A stretch of DNA of 64,000 bases from Clostridium saccharobutylicum DSM 13864 (lineage in GTDB: Bacteria > Bacillota > Clostridia > Clostridiales > Clostridiaceae). A program made the position numbers and the translations under genes. The stretch spans positions 1,700,501 through 1,764,500 of the forward strand of contig NC_022571.1 of NCBI RefSeq assembly GCF_000473995.1, written 5' to 3'. The notes under the pieces were generated by a model. The model was not told the DNA's origin and searched no databases. It worked only from the letters and a program-made list of their open reading frames with translations. Below, piece after piece: positions 46,045 through 54,779 of the stretch (positions within the stretch are counted from its first letter, which is position 1; each line of letters starts with the position of its first letter).

Positions 46045-46192
46045 TAATAATCAACTCCTTTTATATGTTTAAGCATATGCTACAAAATTAATTCTCTTAC
46101 TCTAAATATATATGTAGAAACTGATAATATTCATGGAATTTTGGTAAATATTACATATAATTTTACTTATTATTTTTTACAGTCGATAAAAA

Positions 46193-46272
46193 GAAAAACC
46201 TAGGTTAGTTTCATAAAACATACAATTATCTGAAGATAATTATTTGTTTTATCAAACAAACCTAGGTTTTTC
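46193..46272. terminator. long inverted repeat, likely terminator
   Basis: GAAAAACCTAGGTT pairs with AACCTAGGTTTTTC, with an inner ATAAAACA...TGTTTTAT stem. The following 46273-46560 is A+T-rich with no gene. Confidence 0.65.
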
Positions 46273-46563
46273 ATTGTAAAATTTAAAATGTAAACATAGT
46301 TTAACTACATTTAGAGCTTAGGTTAATTTAAGATTTAAAAGTGAATATGTAAAAAAATAATGTTAAAGTGGCCTTAATTGTTTTAAAAGTTTCCCCATTG
46401 TTGAATATTAATTCACATCTTAGAATCTTAAAAATCTAAAGCTTTATTAGAGTATACCACATTTCTACACTTAAATGTTTTTTAAATTTTAACATTTTAT
46501 ATTTTTTTATTGGTTTAATAGCTAAAATATAAATATTATAAGAGGAAAGTAGTATAAAATATA

Positions 46564-46733
46564 TTGACTTTGAAATATAAATATGTAATAATTACCTTGT
46601 TAAGTAAAGGATTACAGTTGAATTAAATAAAGTTAGAATATGTAGTTTGAAGAGTATGAGAGTAGGTAACTACATAAAGCAGCATTCATTTTAATAAGAT
46701 TAATGTGAGTTGTGCTTTATGTAGTTATTTTTT
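46564..46733 (+). promoter_or_regulatory. candidate promoter and attenuator upstream of glpF-dhaKLM
   Basis: TTGACT (46564-46569) with TAATAAT-like sequence about 17 bp on forms a possible promoter. About 75 bp further a strong hairpin, TAACTACATAAAGCA (46667-46681) paired with TGCTTTATGTAGTTA (46713-46727), ends in a T run. A terminator in front of glpF suggests either the end of an untranslated RNA or attenuation of the glycerol operon. The antiterminator, if any, was not identified. Confidence 0.5.
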
Positions 46734-46862
46734 ACAATAATTTATTCATAAAGGACTATATAAACTTATATTAATAAAATGGCAACAATGTAACGTTAAC
46801 AATAATGATTATTAATTAAAACATTAATTAATATATAATGCAGAAAAAGGGGAGGTATTATT

Positions 46863-47567
46863 ATGTCAATTTTTATGTCAGAATTTCTAGGATCAATGCT
46901 ACTTATACTTTTAGGTTGTGGAGTATGTGCTAATGTTGCATTGAAAAAATCAAATGGTAATGGTGGCGGATGGATAGTTATAACAACTGGTTGGGCATTA
47001 GCAGTTGCAATTCCAGCACTTATATTTGGTAATTACAGTGGAGCTCATTTTAATCCAGCATTAACTATTGCACTTGCAGCAATTGGAAAGATATCTTGGG
47101 CAACAGTTCCACAATATTTTGCAGGGGAATTTTTAGGAGCATTTGTAGGGGCTGTATTAGTATTTATTATGTATCATGGTCAATTTGAAGCAACAGAAGA
47201 TCCAGGAACAAAATTAGGTGTTTTTGCTACAGGGCCAGCAGTAAAAAGCACATTATATAATTTTTTAACAGAAGCAATAGGAACATTTGTATTAGTATTT
47301 GGTATTTTAGGACTAGGTGCAAATCAAATGGCACCTGGAATCAATACAATAGTAGTTGGTGGACTAATTTTTGCAATTGGTTTAAGTTTAGGTGGACCTA
47401 CTGGATATGCTATTAATCCATGTAGAGATTTATCTCCTAGAATTGCACATGCTATTTTACCTATTCCTAAAAAGGGTGATTCTAATTGGGGATATGCTTG
47501 GATTCCAGTTGTTGCACCAATAGTTGGAGGTTTAGTAGCCGCATTTTTCTATCAAGCAATAGTATAA
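46863..47567 (+). CDS. glpF: MIP family glycerol facilitator
   Basis: A 234-aa six-helix channel of the aquaglyceroporin family. The first pore motif is normal (GAHFNPALTIAL, near 62). The second reads GYAINPCRDLSPR near 180, with NPC in place of NPA; the Asp after Arg marks a glycerol rather than water channel. It lies directly upstream of dhaK, so it would supply glycerol or dihydroxyacetone to DhaKLM. GGGGAGG precedes the ATG. Confidence 0.92.
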   Translation: MSIFMSEFLGSMLLILLGCGVCANVALKKSNGNGGGWIVITTGWALAVAIPALIFGNYSGAHFNPALTIALAAIGKISWATVPQYFAGEFLGAFVGAVLVFIMYHGQFEATEDPGTKLGVFATGPAVKSTLYNFLTEAIGTFVLVFGILGLGANQMAPGINTIVVGGLIFAIGLSLGGPTGYAINPCRDLSPRIAHAILPIPKKGDSNWGYAWIPVVAPIVGGLVAAFFYQAIV

Positions 47568-47671
47568 ATTTAAAAGGTTAAAGTTTATAATATAAAATCA
47601 CAAATTATGAGTAGAGCAGTTAAAGCAATAATATGTACAAGTAGAGTATAATTATTTAGGAGGCACTAACA

Positions 47672-48667
47672 ATGAAAAAATTAATAAATAATGCAGATGA
47701 TGTTTTAAAGGATATGTTAGATGGACTTACAGCTGCTTATCCAGAATACTTAAGAAAGTTAGATAGTGCTAATGTAGTAGTTAGAACACATAGTTCAAAA
47801 GATAAGGTGGTTGTAATAAGTGGTGGAGGAAGTGGACATGAACCTGCACATGCTGGATATGTTGGATATGGAATGTTAGATGCTGCAGTATGTGGTGAAG
47901 TATTTACATCTCCAACTCCTGATCAAGTATATTAAGCAATTAAAGCCACTAATAATGGACAAGGAGTTTTACTTGTAATAAAAAATTATACCGGAGATGT
48001 TATGAACTTTGAAATGGCAAAGGAAATGGCTGAAATGGACGGTATAAAAGTTGAAGAAGTTATTGTGAATGATGATGTAGCTGTAGAAAATAGTTTATAT
48101 ACAGCTGGAAGAAGAGGAATTGCTGGAACAGTTTTTGTCCATAAGATATCTGGTGCTAAGGCTGAAACTGGAAGCAGTTTAGAAGAAGTAAAGAGAGTTG
48201 CAGAAAAAACTATAGAGAATGTTAGAAGTATGGGAATGTCTTTGTCATCCTGTATAGTACCTGCAGCAGGCAAAGCTAATTTTGAGTTAGGTGAAGATGA
48301 AATTGAAATTGGAATGGGTATACATGGTGAACCAGGTACTCACAGAGAAAAAATTTCTAGTGCAAATGAAATTGCAGAGCATTTAACTAATAAAATATTA
48401 GATGATATAACAATAAATAGTGGAGATGAAGTTGCAGTTCTTGTAAACGGTTTAGGATCGACGCCAAATATGGAATTGTATATAGTAAATAAAAAGGTTA
48501 ATGAAATTCTAAATAAAAAAGGAATAAAGATCCATAAAACATTCATTGGAGAGTTTATGACATCTTTAGAAATGGCAGGATGCTCTATATCCATATTAAA
48601 GCTTGATGATGAATTAAAGGAGTTACTTGACGCGAAATCTAATACTCCAGGTTTTAAAGTATTTTAA
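47672..48667 (+). pseudogene. dhaK: dihydroxyacetone kinase subunit DhaK, interrupted by an in-frame TAA
   Basis: The DhaK frame runs 332 codons but codon 88 is TAA (47933-47935) in SPTPDQVY-stop-AIKATNNGQGV, where homologues have Glu (GAA); one G-to-T change explains it. Frame and homology continue perfectly afterwards. The substrate-binding loop GSGHEPAHAGYVG lies before the stop and the catalytic His in MGIHGEPGTHR after it, so neither half can be a working kinase subunit. Re-initiation at ATG 48002 would lack the N-terminal part. Could be a true mutation or a base-call error. AGGAGG precedes the start. Confidence 0.9.
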
Positions 48668-48693
48668 AAGTATATTATACAAGGAGGTTAGAA

Positions 48694-49323
48694 ATGATTA
48701 ATGGTACTCAATTAAAGGAAATTTTAAATAAAATTAACATTGCTATAGAGAAAAATAAACTATATTTAAGTGAACTAGATGCTGCAATTGGAGATGGGGA
48801 TCATGGCCTTAACATGAGTAAAGGATTTAAAGCAGTTGTAGAAAAAGTAAAGGATCTTCCAGAAGATGATTTAGGAAATATATTAAAAAGTTGTGGCATG
48901 GCACTGGTAAGTAATGTTGGTGGGGCATCTGGACCGTTATACGGAACAGCTTTTATGAAGTCAGCAAGTGTAGTTGCAAATAAAAGTTCTATGGATATAA
49001 ATGATTTTATTGAAATATTACAAGTTTCTTTAGATGGAATAAAAATGAGGGGAAAATCCATAGAAGGAGAAAAAACTATAATTGATACTTTATCGCCATC
49101 TATAGAAGCTGGTAGGAAAGCCTTAGATGAAAACAAATCTCAAAACGATGTTTTAATTGCAATTATAGATGCAGCTAAAAAAGGAATGGAGAATACTAAA
49201 AATATAATTGCAACAAAAGGTAGAGCAAGCTATGTGGGAGAAAGAAGTTTGGGACATCAAGACCCAGGAGCTACTTCAATGTATATAATACTCTGTACTA
49301 TAGCAGAAGAATTAAAGTTTTGA
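48694..49323 (+). CDS. dhaL: dihydroxyacetone kinase subunit DhaL
   Basis: A 209-aa ADP-binding subunit that phosphorylates dihydroxyacetone held by DhaK. The Mg-ADP Asp cluster is in DAAIGDGDHGLNM near 29, with GGASGPLYGTAF near 79 and SLGHQDPGATSM near 188. Length is normal. It follows dhaK by 26 bp with AAGGAGG and precedes dhaM by 11 bp. It remains intact although dhaK is broken. Confidence 0.95.
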   Translation: MINGTQLKEILNKINIAIEKNKLYLSELDAAIGDGDHGLNMSKGFKAVVEKVKDLPEDDLGNILKSCGMALVSNVGGASGPLYGTAFMKSASVVANKSSMDINDFIEILQVSLDGIKMRGKSIEGEKTIIDTLSPSIEAGRKALDENKSQNDVLIAIIDAAKKGMENTKNIIATKGRASYVGERSLGHQDPGATSMYIILCTIAEELKF

Positions 49324-49334
49324 GGTGACATGAG

Positions 49335-49721
49335 ATGGTTGGAATTGTGGTAGTATCCCATAGTGAGTTAGTTGCTAATGGAGCTAAAGAAATTGCGCTT
49401 CAAATGGCACCAGAGGCAAAGATTGAGGCCGCTGGAGGAACAGGAGATAATAGACTTGGAACTGACATTAATAAAATAACTGAGGCTATAAAAAAGGTTT
49501 ATAGTGAAGATGGAGTAATGATATTTTTCGACTTGGGAAGTGCGTTTATGAATGCAGAAATGGCAGTTGAATTTTTAAATGACTCTATGAAGGAAAAAAT
49601 TCAAATTGTAGATGCTCCTTTAATTGAAGGTGTAGTAGTGGCAGCAGTTGAATGTAGCATGAATAAGAGTATGGAAAAAGTTAATATGTCATTAACAGGA
49701 ATGTCATTAAATAAAATTTAA
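49335..49721 (+). CDS. dhaM: PTS-dependent dihydroxyacetone kinase phosphotransferase subunit DhaM
   Basis: A 128-aa single EIIA-mannose-type domain. The phosphorylated His is in GIVVVSHSELVANGA (His near 9), and GGTGDNRLGTD and MIFFDLGSAFMNAEMA are typical. It lacks the HPr and EI parts found in E. coli DhaM, as in other Firmicutes, and so takes phosphate from general HPr to recharge ADP on DhaL. The start is close to the dhaL stop with GAGGTGAC. A family-2 element begins 2 bp after its stop. Confidence 0.95.
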   Translation: MVGIVVVSHSELVANGAKEIALQMAPEAKIEAAGGTGDNRLGTDINKITEAIKKVYSEDGVMIFFDLGSAFMNAEMAVEFLNDSMKEKIQIVDAPLIEGVVVAAVECSMNKSMEKVNMSLTGMSLNKI

Positions 49722-49722
49722 A

Positions 49723-50294
49723 TATAGATAAACAACTTTTAACTTAGACTTATGTAATAGCTAACCGAAATAGAGATTATGCATTTGTTTCGGTTACTGA
49801 AAATTTTGATAGATGCTTCTAAGACTGCAAGTTGCACCCACAGTGCTTGCTTCACAAACATGTTGTGAGCAAGCACATGTGGAACAACTTACAATCTAAG
49901 AAGCATAGCTATCAAAATTTTTAAAGTAACACTACACAAATACATAACCTCTATTTCTACTTTGGGATATATATTCAAAGCATAAGTGTAATTCTTAAGT
50001 TGGATATATATATATACAGCTTAGAGTTTAGACTTAGGATGTAATTAGCTGAAAGAAGATATATTCTTTTTCTCGGTTGTTATATGATTGTGCTGCGGAT
50101 TCCTAGCAATAGAGGTTGTCACCAGTTATGAATACTCCTCAAACAAGTTAAGGACAAGCAAAAATTGAACAACTTTTATTGAAGAAATACCTATAGCCAT
50201 ATTCTAAATGCAATGCTCGCAAAAGAGTACCCTTAATTTATGCTTTGGAATATATTTTAAAGTTTAAATCTAGTTCGTAGTTTGTTTATCTATA
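49723..50294. repeat. family-2 composite inverted-repeat element
   Basis: TATAGATAAACAAC at the left end and GTTTGTTTATCTATA at the right end are inverted, spanning about 570 bp. Inside lie a long hairpin (49760-49965: AACCGAAATAGAG ... CTCTATTTC and TTGATAGATGCTTCTAA ... AAGAAGCATAGCTATCAA) and a second imperfect dyad (50056-50260). The left part resembles the copy at 51861-52180 (GAAATAGAGAT, TTTGTTTCGGTTACT). Confidence 0.75.
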
Positions 50295-50411
50295 GGAGGA
50301 TGTGATTGAACAAAGTTTTACAGTCGGAAAATCGTTATAAAACAACATATTAAGCGATTAGCTTTTCGATAATTTATTCTATAAAATAGACTTTATCACA
50401 TCCTCCTATAG
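50290..50411. repeat. inverted repeat with 17-bp arms
   Basis: CTATAGGAGGATGTGAT pairs exactly with ATCACATCCTCCTATAG, 122 bp overall; the loop has a TCGGAAAATCG/CGATTAGCTTTTCGA sub-dyad. It abuts the family-2 element. Confidence 0.75.
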
Positions 50412-50413
50412 TT

Positions 50414-50448
50414 AGGATCATCTCAATGAAAAAAGAGATGATCCTTTT
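50414..50448 (+). terminator. intrinsic terminator-like hairpin
   Basis: AGGATCATCTC pairs with GAGATGATCCT, then TTTT. It may end the glpF-dhaKLM transcript after the repeats. Confidence 0.75.
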
Positions 50449-50488
50449 AATGTCTAGGAAAGAAAAGAGTGCAAATTTCTTGTTTACT

Positions 50489-50538
50489 TATAATTTATGT
50501 AATAATATATGTTAAAATATATTATTACATAAATTATA
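50489..50538. repeat. perfect inverted repeat, 22-bp arms
   Basis: TATAATTTATGTAATAATAT and its complement flank a 6-base GTTAAA loop. All A/T-rich, so it could extrude or act as a protein site. Confidence 0.7.
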
Positions 50539-50599
50539 TAGGAATCCTCATTGCGGAACCCTATGTATGTATTCAATTTAACAATTAAATTTATAATTA

Positions 50600-50830
50600 G
50601 AATATGTTTCCATGCTAGAAATTCCATACATTTTTGTGAAACAGGCATTTGAAATTGAACTGTGAAGGTTCTTAGTACGAGGTTGTACCATTTTGGCTTG
50701 TCATAATTTTATATTAGGAGCATGCAAAAATGGGCACGCCCTTGTATTTAGAACCTTTCAGTGAAAATTTCATAGCCCTGTGGAACAAAAATGTATGGAG
50801 TTTTGGTTAACCGTCACTCAAGTTTGGATA
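50600..50830. repeat. family-2-like hairpin element
   Basis: ATTCCATACATTTTTGTG pairs with GGAACAAAAATGTATGGA, and GTGAAGGTTCT with AGAACCTTTCA; the centre is GTACCATTTTGGC...GCAAAAATGGGCAC. It ends next to the GTCACTCAAG before the metallopeptidase gene. It shares GAAGGTTCTTA with the copy at 3931. Confidence 0.65.
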
Positions 50831-50867
50831 TATAGCAAATCTGTATATTAATTTTAATGAGGTAAAT

Positions 50868-51698
50868 ATGAAAATTAGTTTTGAATATGAAAATAAAATT
50901 ATAGAATTTACTATTGTACGTAGTAAAAGAAAAACTTTAGGAATAAAGATAGATGAAAATTGTAAAATAATAGTAAGTGCTCCTTTTAGAGTATCAGAAG
51001 AAACTATAATAAAAGCAGTTAAAGATAAGGTTAGATGGATAGTTGAAAAGCAAGACGAAATACGTAAAAGGAACATAAAAAAGGTAGATAGAAAAGCTAT
51101 TGAAGGAAGTACATTTATGTATTTAGGTAAGGAGTATCCTTTACATTTGGTTTTTGACGGTATGAGAAAAAATATAATTGTAGAATTAAATAATGAGAAT
51201 TTTAATAAATCAAAGTCTAATAGATTATTTATAGATAAAACTTATATTACATCATCAATTAATACATTAGAAGAATGTAAAAATGTTTTTATAAGTAAAG
51301 AACAATTAGCAAATAAATTTATTATACATACTAATACAAGAGATGAAGAAAAAATAAAATTAGCATTAGAGAAATGGTATAGACAAAGAACTATGGAAAT
51401 TGTAAAGGAAAGGATACAATATTATACGGGAAATTTTAAAGATAAAGTAAGTGAGGTTAAAGTTAAGGAACAAAAACGGAGATGGGCAAGTTGTACAGGA
51501 AAAAATGAAATTCTATTTAATTGGAGGATTAGTATGGCTAGCCTTGATGTAATTGATTATATTGTAGTTCATGAAATGTGTCATATGGATCATAGAAATC
51601 ATTCGAGAGAGTTTTGGAATAGGGTAAAGGAAGTAATGCCAGATTATAAAGAAAAACATGAATGGCTTAAATTAAACGGAATGAATTTATATATATAG
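50868..51698 (+). CDS. YgjP/DUF45-type zinc metallopeptidase
   Basis: A 276-aa protein of the WLM/DUF45 (M48-like) family. The zinc motif is VVHEMCHMDHRNHSREFW near 228 (HExxH), preceded by the family motif KEQKRRWASCTG, and it starts SFEYENKIIEFTIVRSKRK. A stretch of about 60 residues (100-155, EECKNVFISKEQLANKF) is longer than in the short YgjP proteins I recall. Some members are linked to DNA repair or restriction, but nothing nearby supports that. The ATG has TGAGGTAA upstream. A family-1 element follows immediately. Confidence 0.85.
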   Translation: MKISFEYENKIIEFTIVRSKRKTLGIKIDENCKIIVSAPFRVSEETIIKAVKDKVRWIVEKQDEIRKRNIKKVDRKAIEGSTFMYLGKEYPLHLVFDGMRKNIIVELNNENFNKSKSNRLFIDKTYITSSINTLEECKNVFISKEQLANKFIIHTNTRDEEKIKLALEKWYRQRTMEIVKERIQYYTGNFKDKVSEVKVKEQKRRWASCTGKNEILFNWRISMASLDVIDYIVVHEMCHMDHRNHSREFWNRVKEVMPDYKEKHEWLKLNGMNLYI

Positions 51699-51699
51699 A

Positions 51700-51862
51700 T
51701 AAGGCACAATTAAAAAATAATAGACCAGTATGCTTACATATTTTGCGTCATACTGCGTCAGTAAGTTTTGCCAATAGGCTTGCTATTACCAAAACTTACT
51801 TCCTTGTCTGACACCAAATATGTATCGCATCTTTGGTCTATTACTTTCTTTCATGTGCCTAA
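51700..51862. repeat. family-1 element, full length (subfamily C)
   Basis: AAGGCACAATTAAAAAATAA on the left and TTACTTTCTTTCATGTGCC on the right, with inner AATAGACCA / TGGTCTATT and AGTAAGTTTTG / CAAAACTTACT arms. The arms match the 7193-7342 copy better than subfamily A. Confidence 0.85.
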
Positions 51863-52180
51863 ACAACTTATGCGATAGTTAATTGAAATAGAGATAGTGT
51901 ATTTGTTTCGGTTACTACTACTCAAAAGCATTAACTCTATTTCTAATTTTGAATATATATTTAAAACATAAGTGTTATTTATAATTAAAATATATATAAA
52001 TGTTTACTAAATTTAATGAGAGATTGTTCCATTATTGCTTGTCCTTAAATTGCTTAAGGAGTATTCAGTAATGGTGCAATGTCTCATTTAGAAACTTCTA
52101 GAGCTTTTATAGTCATGCGGAACAAAAATGTATTTGATTTCGGTAAAGTTACCACATGATTCTAAATTCTAAGTTGTTTA
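51861..52180. repeat. family-2 inverted-repeat element
   Basis: TAAACAACTTATG at the left and CTAAGTTGTTTA at the right, about 320 bp. Internal hairpins include GAAATAGAGAT...CTCTATTTC and GCACCATTACTGAATACT-type arms in ATTGTTCCATTATTGC / AGTAATGGTGCAAT. It overlaps the end of the family-1 copy by two bases, so the two are nested or adjacent insertions. Confidence 0.7.
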
Positions 52181-52184
52181 TTTA

Positions 52185-52982
52185 TTATTTCGTAACGTTT
52201 AAATTAGAATTATCAATATTTTTAATTTTTTTAATTGCAAGTACACAATAAATTAAAGCAATTATGTAGTATAATATGTAAAATTCAGGTATATCTATTT
52301 GCGCAACATTTAATAAAGCTTCTATTAATATTGATGAAGTCATTGCATAAAAGCTTAAGGTACAAGACTTTGAGTAATTTAATTTAAAGCCAATAATAGA
52401 ACTAATAATTAAGGTTCCAGGACCTAAAATTAAAAATACAGAAAATAAATTTTCTAAAAAAGAAAGCATAGGATCAATAAATAACAATGTTACATTATAC
52501 ATAAATTTAAAAACTGACAATGCTTCTCGAAATGTATTATTATTTGCACCTATGTTAGCAAAGTCACTAAATTTTAAAGTTTTTAGTGTATGATAGTTTT
52601 GTCTAAATGTTATAGAATTTGCATCTATGTATACACCATTGTTATATGGACTTAAAGCGGATAAAGTTGTTGCTCCACTTGTATCTACAATAAGAGTTTG
52701 ACCGTCATGTTTATAGTAAATAGGTTGAGTGGAATCTATAGATAATACACCATTTTCGAGAGTGAAATTTGGCGCTTCATTTATAAATTTTGCTTGCACT
52801 TTCGATATGTCAGAGTTAAATGAGCTCAGGGTAATAATATTAACTATAGTAGAAAATATTATAGTGACAAGAAAAATATAAAATATAGATTTACCAACTC
52901 CTTGTCTTAAAAATTCTTTATAGGCAGTAAGATTGAAAAAGCTATATGCCAGTTTATGCCTAAATCCCATTTTAGTTTCCAA
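52185..52982 (-). CDS. DUF1189 family membrane protein
   Basis: A 265-aa protein with one N-terminal helix (about 33-52), an extracytoplasmic beta-rich part (55-150, with YYKHDGQTLIVDTSG) and four C-terminal helices (155-250). This is the DUF1189 layout (formerly annotated YqhR/malE-like). Function unknown. It starts FRHKLAYSFFNLTAYKEF after GGAGG. Divergent from the queuosine operon. Confidence 0.88.
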   Translation of the reverse strand: METKMGFRHKLAYSFFNLTAYKEFLRQGVGKSIFYIFLVTIIFSTIVNIITLSSFNSDISKVQAKFINEAPNFTLENGVLSIDSTQPIYYKHDGQTLIVDTSGATTLSALSPYNNGVYIDANSITFRQNYHTLKTLKFSDFANIGANNNTFREALSVFKFMYNVTLLFIDPMLSFLENLFSVFLILGPGTLIISSIIGFKLNYSKSCTLSFYAMTSSILIEALLNVAQIDIPEFYILYYIIALIYCVLAIKKIKNIDNSNLNVTK

Positions 52983-53204
52983 AGAAAAACCTCCTCAAAT
53001 TTAATATATAATCAAACGATATTGCTAATTATAACATATTGTGTACAAATGGCAAATGGGGTTGAAATATGGCTAAAATAAATTTTGGATAATTTTAACT
53101 TTGATTTATTTAAGTTATAGAGTTATAATTATTTATTGTATTATGAATATATAAATTCAATTAAAATAGAATATTTGTAGATTTATATTTGAGTATAAAT
53201 CTTA

Positions 53205-53245
53205 GACAGTTCGTTAGACCATCCTGTCTCTAAATAAAACTAGGC
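53205..53245 (+). ncRNA. preQ1-I riboswitch
   Basis: A short hairpin GACAG (53205-53209) / CTGTC (53224-53228) encloses the loop TTCGTTAGACCATC, followed by the A-rich tail TCTAAATAAAACTAGG. The small stem with a pyrimidine/AG loop and an A-rich tail ending ACTAGG matches the preQ1-I H-type pseudoknot aptamer. It lies 30 nt before a terminator and about 185 bp before queD, so it fits the operon it should control. Confidence 0.88.
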
Positions 53246-53275
53246 AAAATTAAAGTTTAAATTGATTATGAATTT

Positions 53276-53328
53276 AAGGTTTATTTTATTATGATGGTGT
53301 AAATTGTGATAAAATAAACCTTTTTTGT
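53276..53328 (+). terminator. riboswitch-controlled terminator
   Basis: AAGGTTTATTTTAT pairs with ATAAAATAAACCTT, then six T. With preQ1 bound, the aptamer would favour this terminator and stop que transcription. Confidence 0.85.
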
Positions 53329-53430
53329 TTAAAATTTCAATATATAGATTATGATTCTATAAGTGTATTTTAGATATATAAAATAATGTAATATAAAAAT
53401 TAAAAATATATATAAATTAAGGGGAAAAAT

Positions 53431-53859
53431 ATGTTTAAGATAAAAAGTGAAATACAATTTGATACAGCACATTATTTAAGTGGATATAAAGGAAAATGTT
53501 CAAATATTCATGGGCATAGATATAGATTAATTGCTAAATTAAAATCAGAAACATTACATGAAGATGGTCAACTTAGAGGAATGGTAGATGATTTTTCAAA
53601 CTTTAAAGGTGCATTAAAAGAAATAGAAGAGATTTTTGATCATAAGTTAGTTATTGAAAATAATGATGAAGGAAAAGCTTTGGCTAGGAAATTAGAAGAT
53701 TTACCAAATAATTTTGATATCTATTTTGTGAATTATAGGCCAACAGCAGAAGAAATGTCTAGAGATATTTTTAATATGTTAAAAGCTAAGGGATTATCAG
53801 TATGTGAAGTCGAATTATTCGAAACACCTAATAATAGTTGTATATATACGGAAGACTAA
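53431..53859 (+). CDS. queD: 6-carboxytetrahydropterin synthase QueD
   Basis: A 142-aa enzyme of the PTPS fold converting 7,8-dihydroneopterin triphosphate to 6-carboxytetrahydropterin. The zinc His residues are in FDTAHYLSGY and NIHGHRY, the catalytic Cys is in GKCSNIHGH, and the catalytic His/Glu are in FDHKLV and VELFETPNN. First gene of the operon, behind the riboswitch. AAGGGG precedes the ATG. A 226-bp family-1 element separates it from queE. Confidence 0.93.
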   Translation: MFKIKSEIQFDTAHYLSGYKGKCSNIHGHRYRLIAKLKSETLHEDGQLRGMVDDFSNFKGALKEIEEIFDHKLVIENNDEGKALARKLEDLPNNFDIYFVNYRPTAEEMSRDIFNMLKAKGLSVCEVELFETPNNSCIYTED

Positions 53860-54085
53860 TTAGTCATATTCAAATAAATAACAGGTCTCTTTGTTAGTCT
53901 ATTTCCAATCAGAGGAAGCTTGACTCGCATTTGCTCACTGAGTAAGCAATTCACACAAAATCATTTTTATATGAGGTTAACTCATAAATGAGTTAACTAA
54001 GTTCAAGAAACCAAATCATAGATTTGGACTTTCACTTATCTGCTCATCGGAAAATTGAACTTGTTATTTATTTTCACGTGTCTTA
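53860..54085. repeat. family-1 element inside the queuosine operon (subfamily B, enlarged)
   Basis: It starts one base after the queD stop and ends 22 bp before queE. ATTCAAATAAATAACAGG on the left and ATTGAACTTGTTATTTATTT on the right. The first half matches the IS-interrupted copy at 41339; the second half has an extra 90 bp with GAGGTTAACTCATAAATG and CCAAATCATAGATTTGG dyads. Confidence 0.85.
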
Positions 54086-54107
54086 TTTGAATACTAGGAG
54101 GGGTAAA

Positions 54108-54776
54108 ATGTTTAATATAGTAGAAAAATTTTTATCAATAGATGGAGAAGGACCAACTTCGGGTGAAATTGCTACATTTATAAGATTTCAAGGATGCAAT
54201 TTAAGATGTTCTTGGTGTGATACAGTTTACTCATGGGGTAAAGAAAGTACTAATGAAAAATTGAGTGCTAATGAAATTTATCAATATATAAAAGAAAATG
54301 GGGCCACAAATGTTACTTTAACAGGTGGTGAGCCACTTATCCAGGAAAATATAGATGAACTATTAAATATTTTAAATAAAGATGAGAACTTAATGGTTCA
54401 TATAGAAACAAATGGCGCTGTAAACATAGGGGCATTTAAAGAGAAACATAAGGGTGGAAATATAAGTTATATAGTTGATTTTAAGCTTCCAAGTAGTAAT
54501 ATGACCAATTCAATGGATATGAATAATTTAAAGCTAGTTGAATCTAGTGATGTTTATAAATTTGTTGTGGGTAGCAGCGAAGACTTAAATATGGCATACG
54601 ATATAATAAAAAAATATGATTTAACTTCTAAATGTTTGGTTTATCTAAGTCCTGTTTGTGGAAATATAGAAATGAAAGATATTGTTGAATTTATGAAGGA
54701 GAAAAAATTAAATAAAGTTAGATTGCAAGTTCAACTTCATAAAGTTATTTGGGATAAGAGCGAAAGAGGGGTTTGA
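54108..54776 (+). CDS. queE: 7-carboxy-7-deazaguanine synthase QueE
   Basis: A 222-aa radical SAM enzyme forming CDG from 6-carboxytetrahydropterin. The N-terminus FNIVEKFLSIDGEGPTSGE and the cluster motif CNLRCSWCD (C-x3-C-x2-C) near 30 are typical, as is NVTLTGGEPLIQ near 68. The ATG at 54108 is chosen because AGGAGGGG lies upstream; the longer frame from 54024 begins inside the repeat element. Three bases separate it from folE. Confidence 0.94.
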   Translation: MFNIVEKFLSIDGEGPTSGEIATFIRFQGCNLRCSWCDTVYSWGKESTNEKLSANEIYQYIKENGATNVTLTGGEPLIQENIDELLNILNKDENLMVHIETNGAVNIGAFKEKHKGGNISYIVDFKLPSSNMTNSMDMNNLKLVESSDVYKFVVGSSEDLNMAYDIIKKYDLTSKCLVYLSPVCGNIEMKDIVEFMKEKKLNKVRLQVQLHKVIWDKSERGV

Positions 54777-54779
54777 TTA

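Noticed and set aside
47672-48667. Programmed stop-codon readthrough or selenocysteine in dhaK
   Set aside because: The codon is TAA, not TGA, followed by no evident stem-loop, and homologues have Glu here. A nonsense mutation is simpler.
7193-54085. CRISPR array
   Set aside because: The repeats are dispersed inverted elements, not short direct repeats with regular spacers, and no cas gene is present.
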